Assembly (NCBI GenBank): GCA_012036325.1
Contig: JAAUPC010000253.1
Location: forward strand, 1-5,582
Source: Paracoccaceae bacterium
GTDB taxonomy: Bacteria > Pseudomonadota > Alphaproteobacteria > Rhodobacterales > Rhodobacteraceae
Direction: 5' to 3'
DNA: 5,582 nt
This document shows, in pieces, positions 5,278-5,582 of the stretch (its first letter is position 1; every line of letters starts with the position of its first letter). The position numbers were made by a program, and so were the translations under genes. The notes under the pieces are model-generated. The model made no database searches, was not told the DNA's origin, and saw only the letters and a list, made by a program, of their open reading frames with translations.

Positions 5278-5582
5278 TCAGCCGTTCACATCCACCACCA
5301 CCCGCCCTTGCACGCCCCCCTTCAGGATCGCCGCTCCCAGGGCGGGCAGCTCTGCCAACCCCACCTCCCGGACCATCGCCTCCAGCTTCTCCAAGGGCAG
5401 GTCCGACACCACCCGCCCCCAGGCCCGCACCCGCCGCTCATAAGGGACGGTCACCGAGTCGATCCCCAGCAAATTCACCCCGCGCAGCAGGAACGGGATG
5501 ACCGAGGCCGGCAACGAAGCCCCCCCCGCCAGCCCCACCGCCGCGACCGAGCCGCCATACTTCATCTGCCCCAGCACCCGCG
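5278..5582 (-). CDS. acuI: Acrylyl-CoA reductase / YhdH-type quinone oxidoreductase, C-terminal part
   Basis: A zinc-independent medium-chain dehydrogenase/reductase of the AcuI/YhdH family; AcuI reduces acryloyl-CoA to propionyl-CoA with NADPH and takes part in DMSP/acrylate metabolism and detoxification in Rhodobacterales. Only about the last 100 residues are inside the window: VLGQMKYGGSVAAVGLAGG ends the nucleotide-binding domain, then FLLRGVNLLGIDSVTVPYER and the family-typical C-terminus GVQGRVVVDVNG. Stop TGA is at 5280-5278; the frame stays open (CGG, Arg) to the right edge, so the start lies outside. It converges with the endonuclease gene. YhdH and AcuI cannot be separated from this fragment, so the symbol is tentative. 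Confidence 0.87.
   Translation of the reverse strand, partial: RVLGQMKYGGSVAAVGLAGGASLPASVIPFLLRGVNLLGIDSVTVPYERRVRAWGRVVSDLPLEKLEAMVREVGLAELPALGAAILKGGVQGRVVVDVNG

Overview
The window looks like chromosomal DNA of a Rhodobacterales-type alphaproteobacterium. The evidence is high G+C, a zinc-finger-free ribosomal protein S4 starting MTKRTSAKYKIDRRMGENIW, an AcuI/YhdH-type reductase, a homospermidine synthase relic, and A/T-then-G/C hairpins between genes. Genus cannot be fixed from the sequence alone.

Layout. 1-181 is intergenic and packed with three hairpins; the first is probably a bidirectional terminator. 182-893 (-) is a decayed homospermidine synthase gene (hss): both ends of the protein are still recognisable, but it carries frameshifts, a stop codon and two large internal deletions. 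It sits 12 bp downstream of an intact UPF0114/YqhA-type membrane protein gene (906-1442, -). Divergent from that is a two-gene unit: an ArsR-family repressor (1569-1889, +) behind a clear promoter with a palindrome in its spacer, and an overlapping SRPBCC/AHSA1-like gene (1886-2358, +). The second gene appears to have lost one base in a C tract just after its start codon. A terminator shared with the convergent rpsD follows. rpsD (2430-3050, -) encodes ribosomal protein S4 and has its own promoter and a structured leader of roughly 120 nt.

The accessory part is 3300-5185 (+): a C5 cytosine methyltransferase gene followed, with a one-base TGATG overlap, by a restriction endonuclease gene. The endonuclease is recognisable as a homologue of NgoMIV (site G^CCGGC), with the active-site residues and most of the DNA-reading residues kept. 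Together they form a compact Type II restriction-modification system without a controller gene or visible mobility genes. A GCCGGC site lies immediately upstream of the methyltransferase promoter, which suggests feedback by self-methylation. The window ends in the 3' third of an AcuI/YhdH acrylyl-CoA reductase gene (5278 to the edge, -), convergent with the endonuclease.

The most notable points are the NgoMIV-type system with its possible methylation-sensed promoter, the hss relic, the C-tract frameshift in the SRPBCC gene, the ArsR operator, and the rpsD leader. I see no CRISPR array, tRNA, rRNA, insertion sequence or phage gene.
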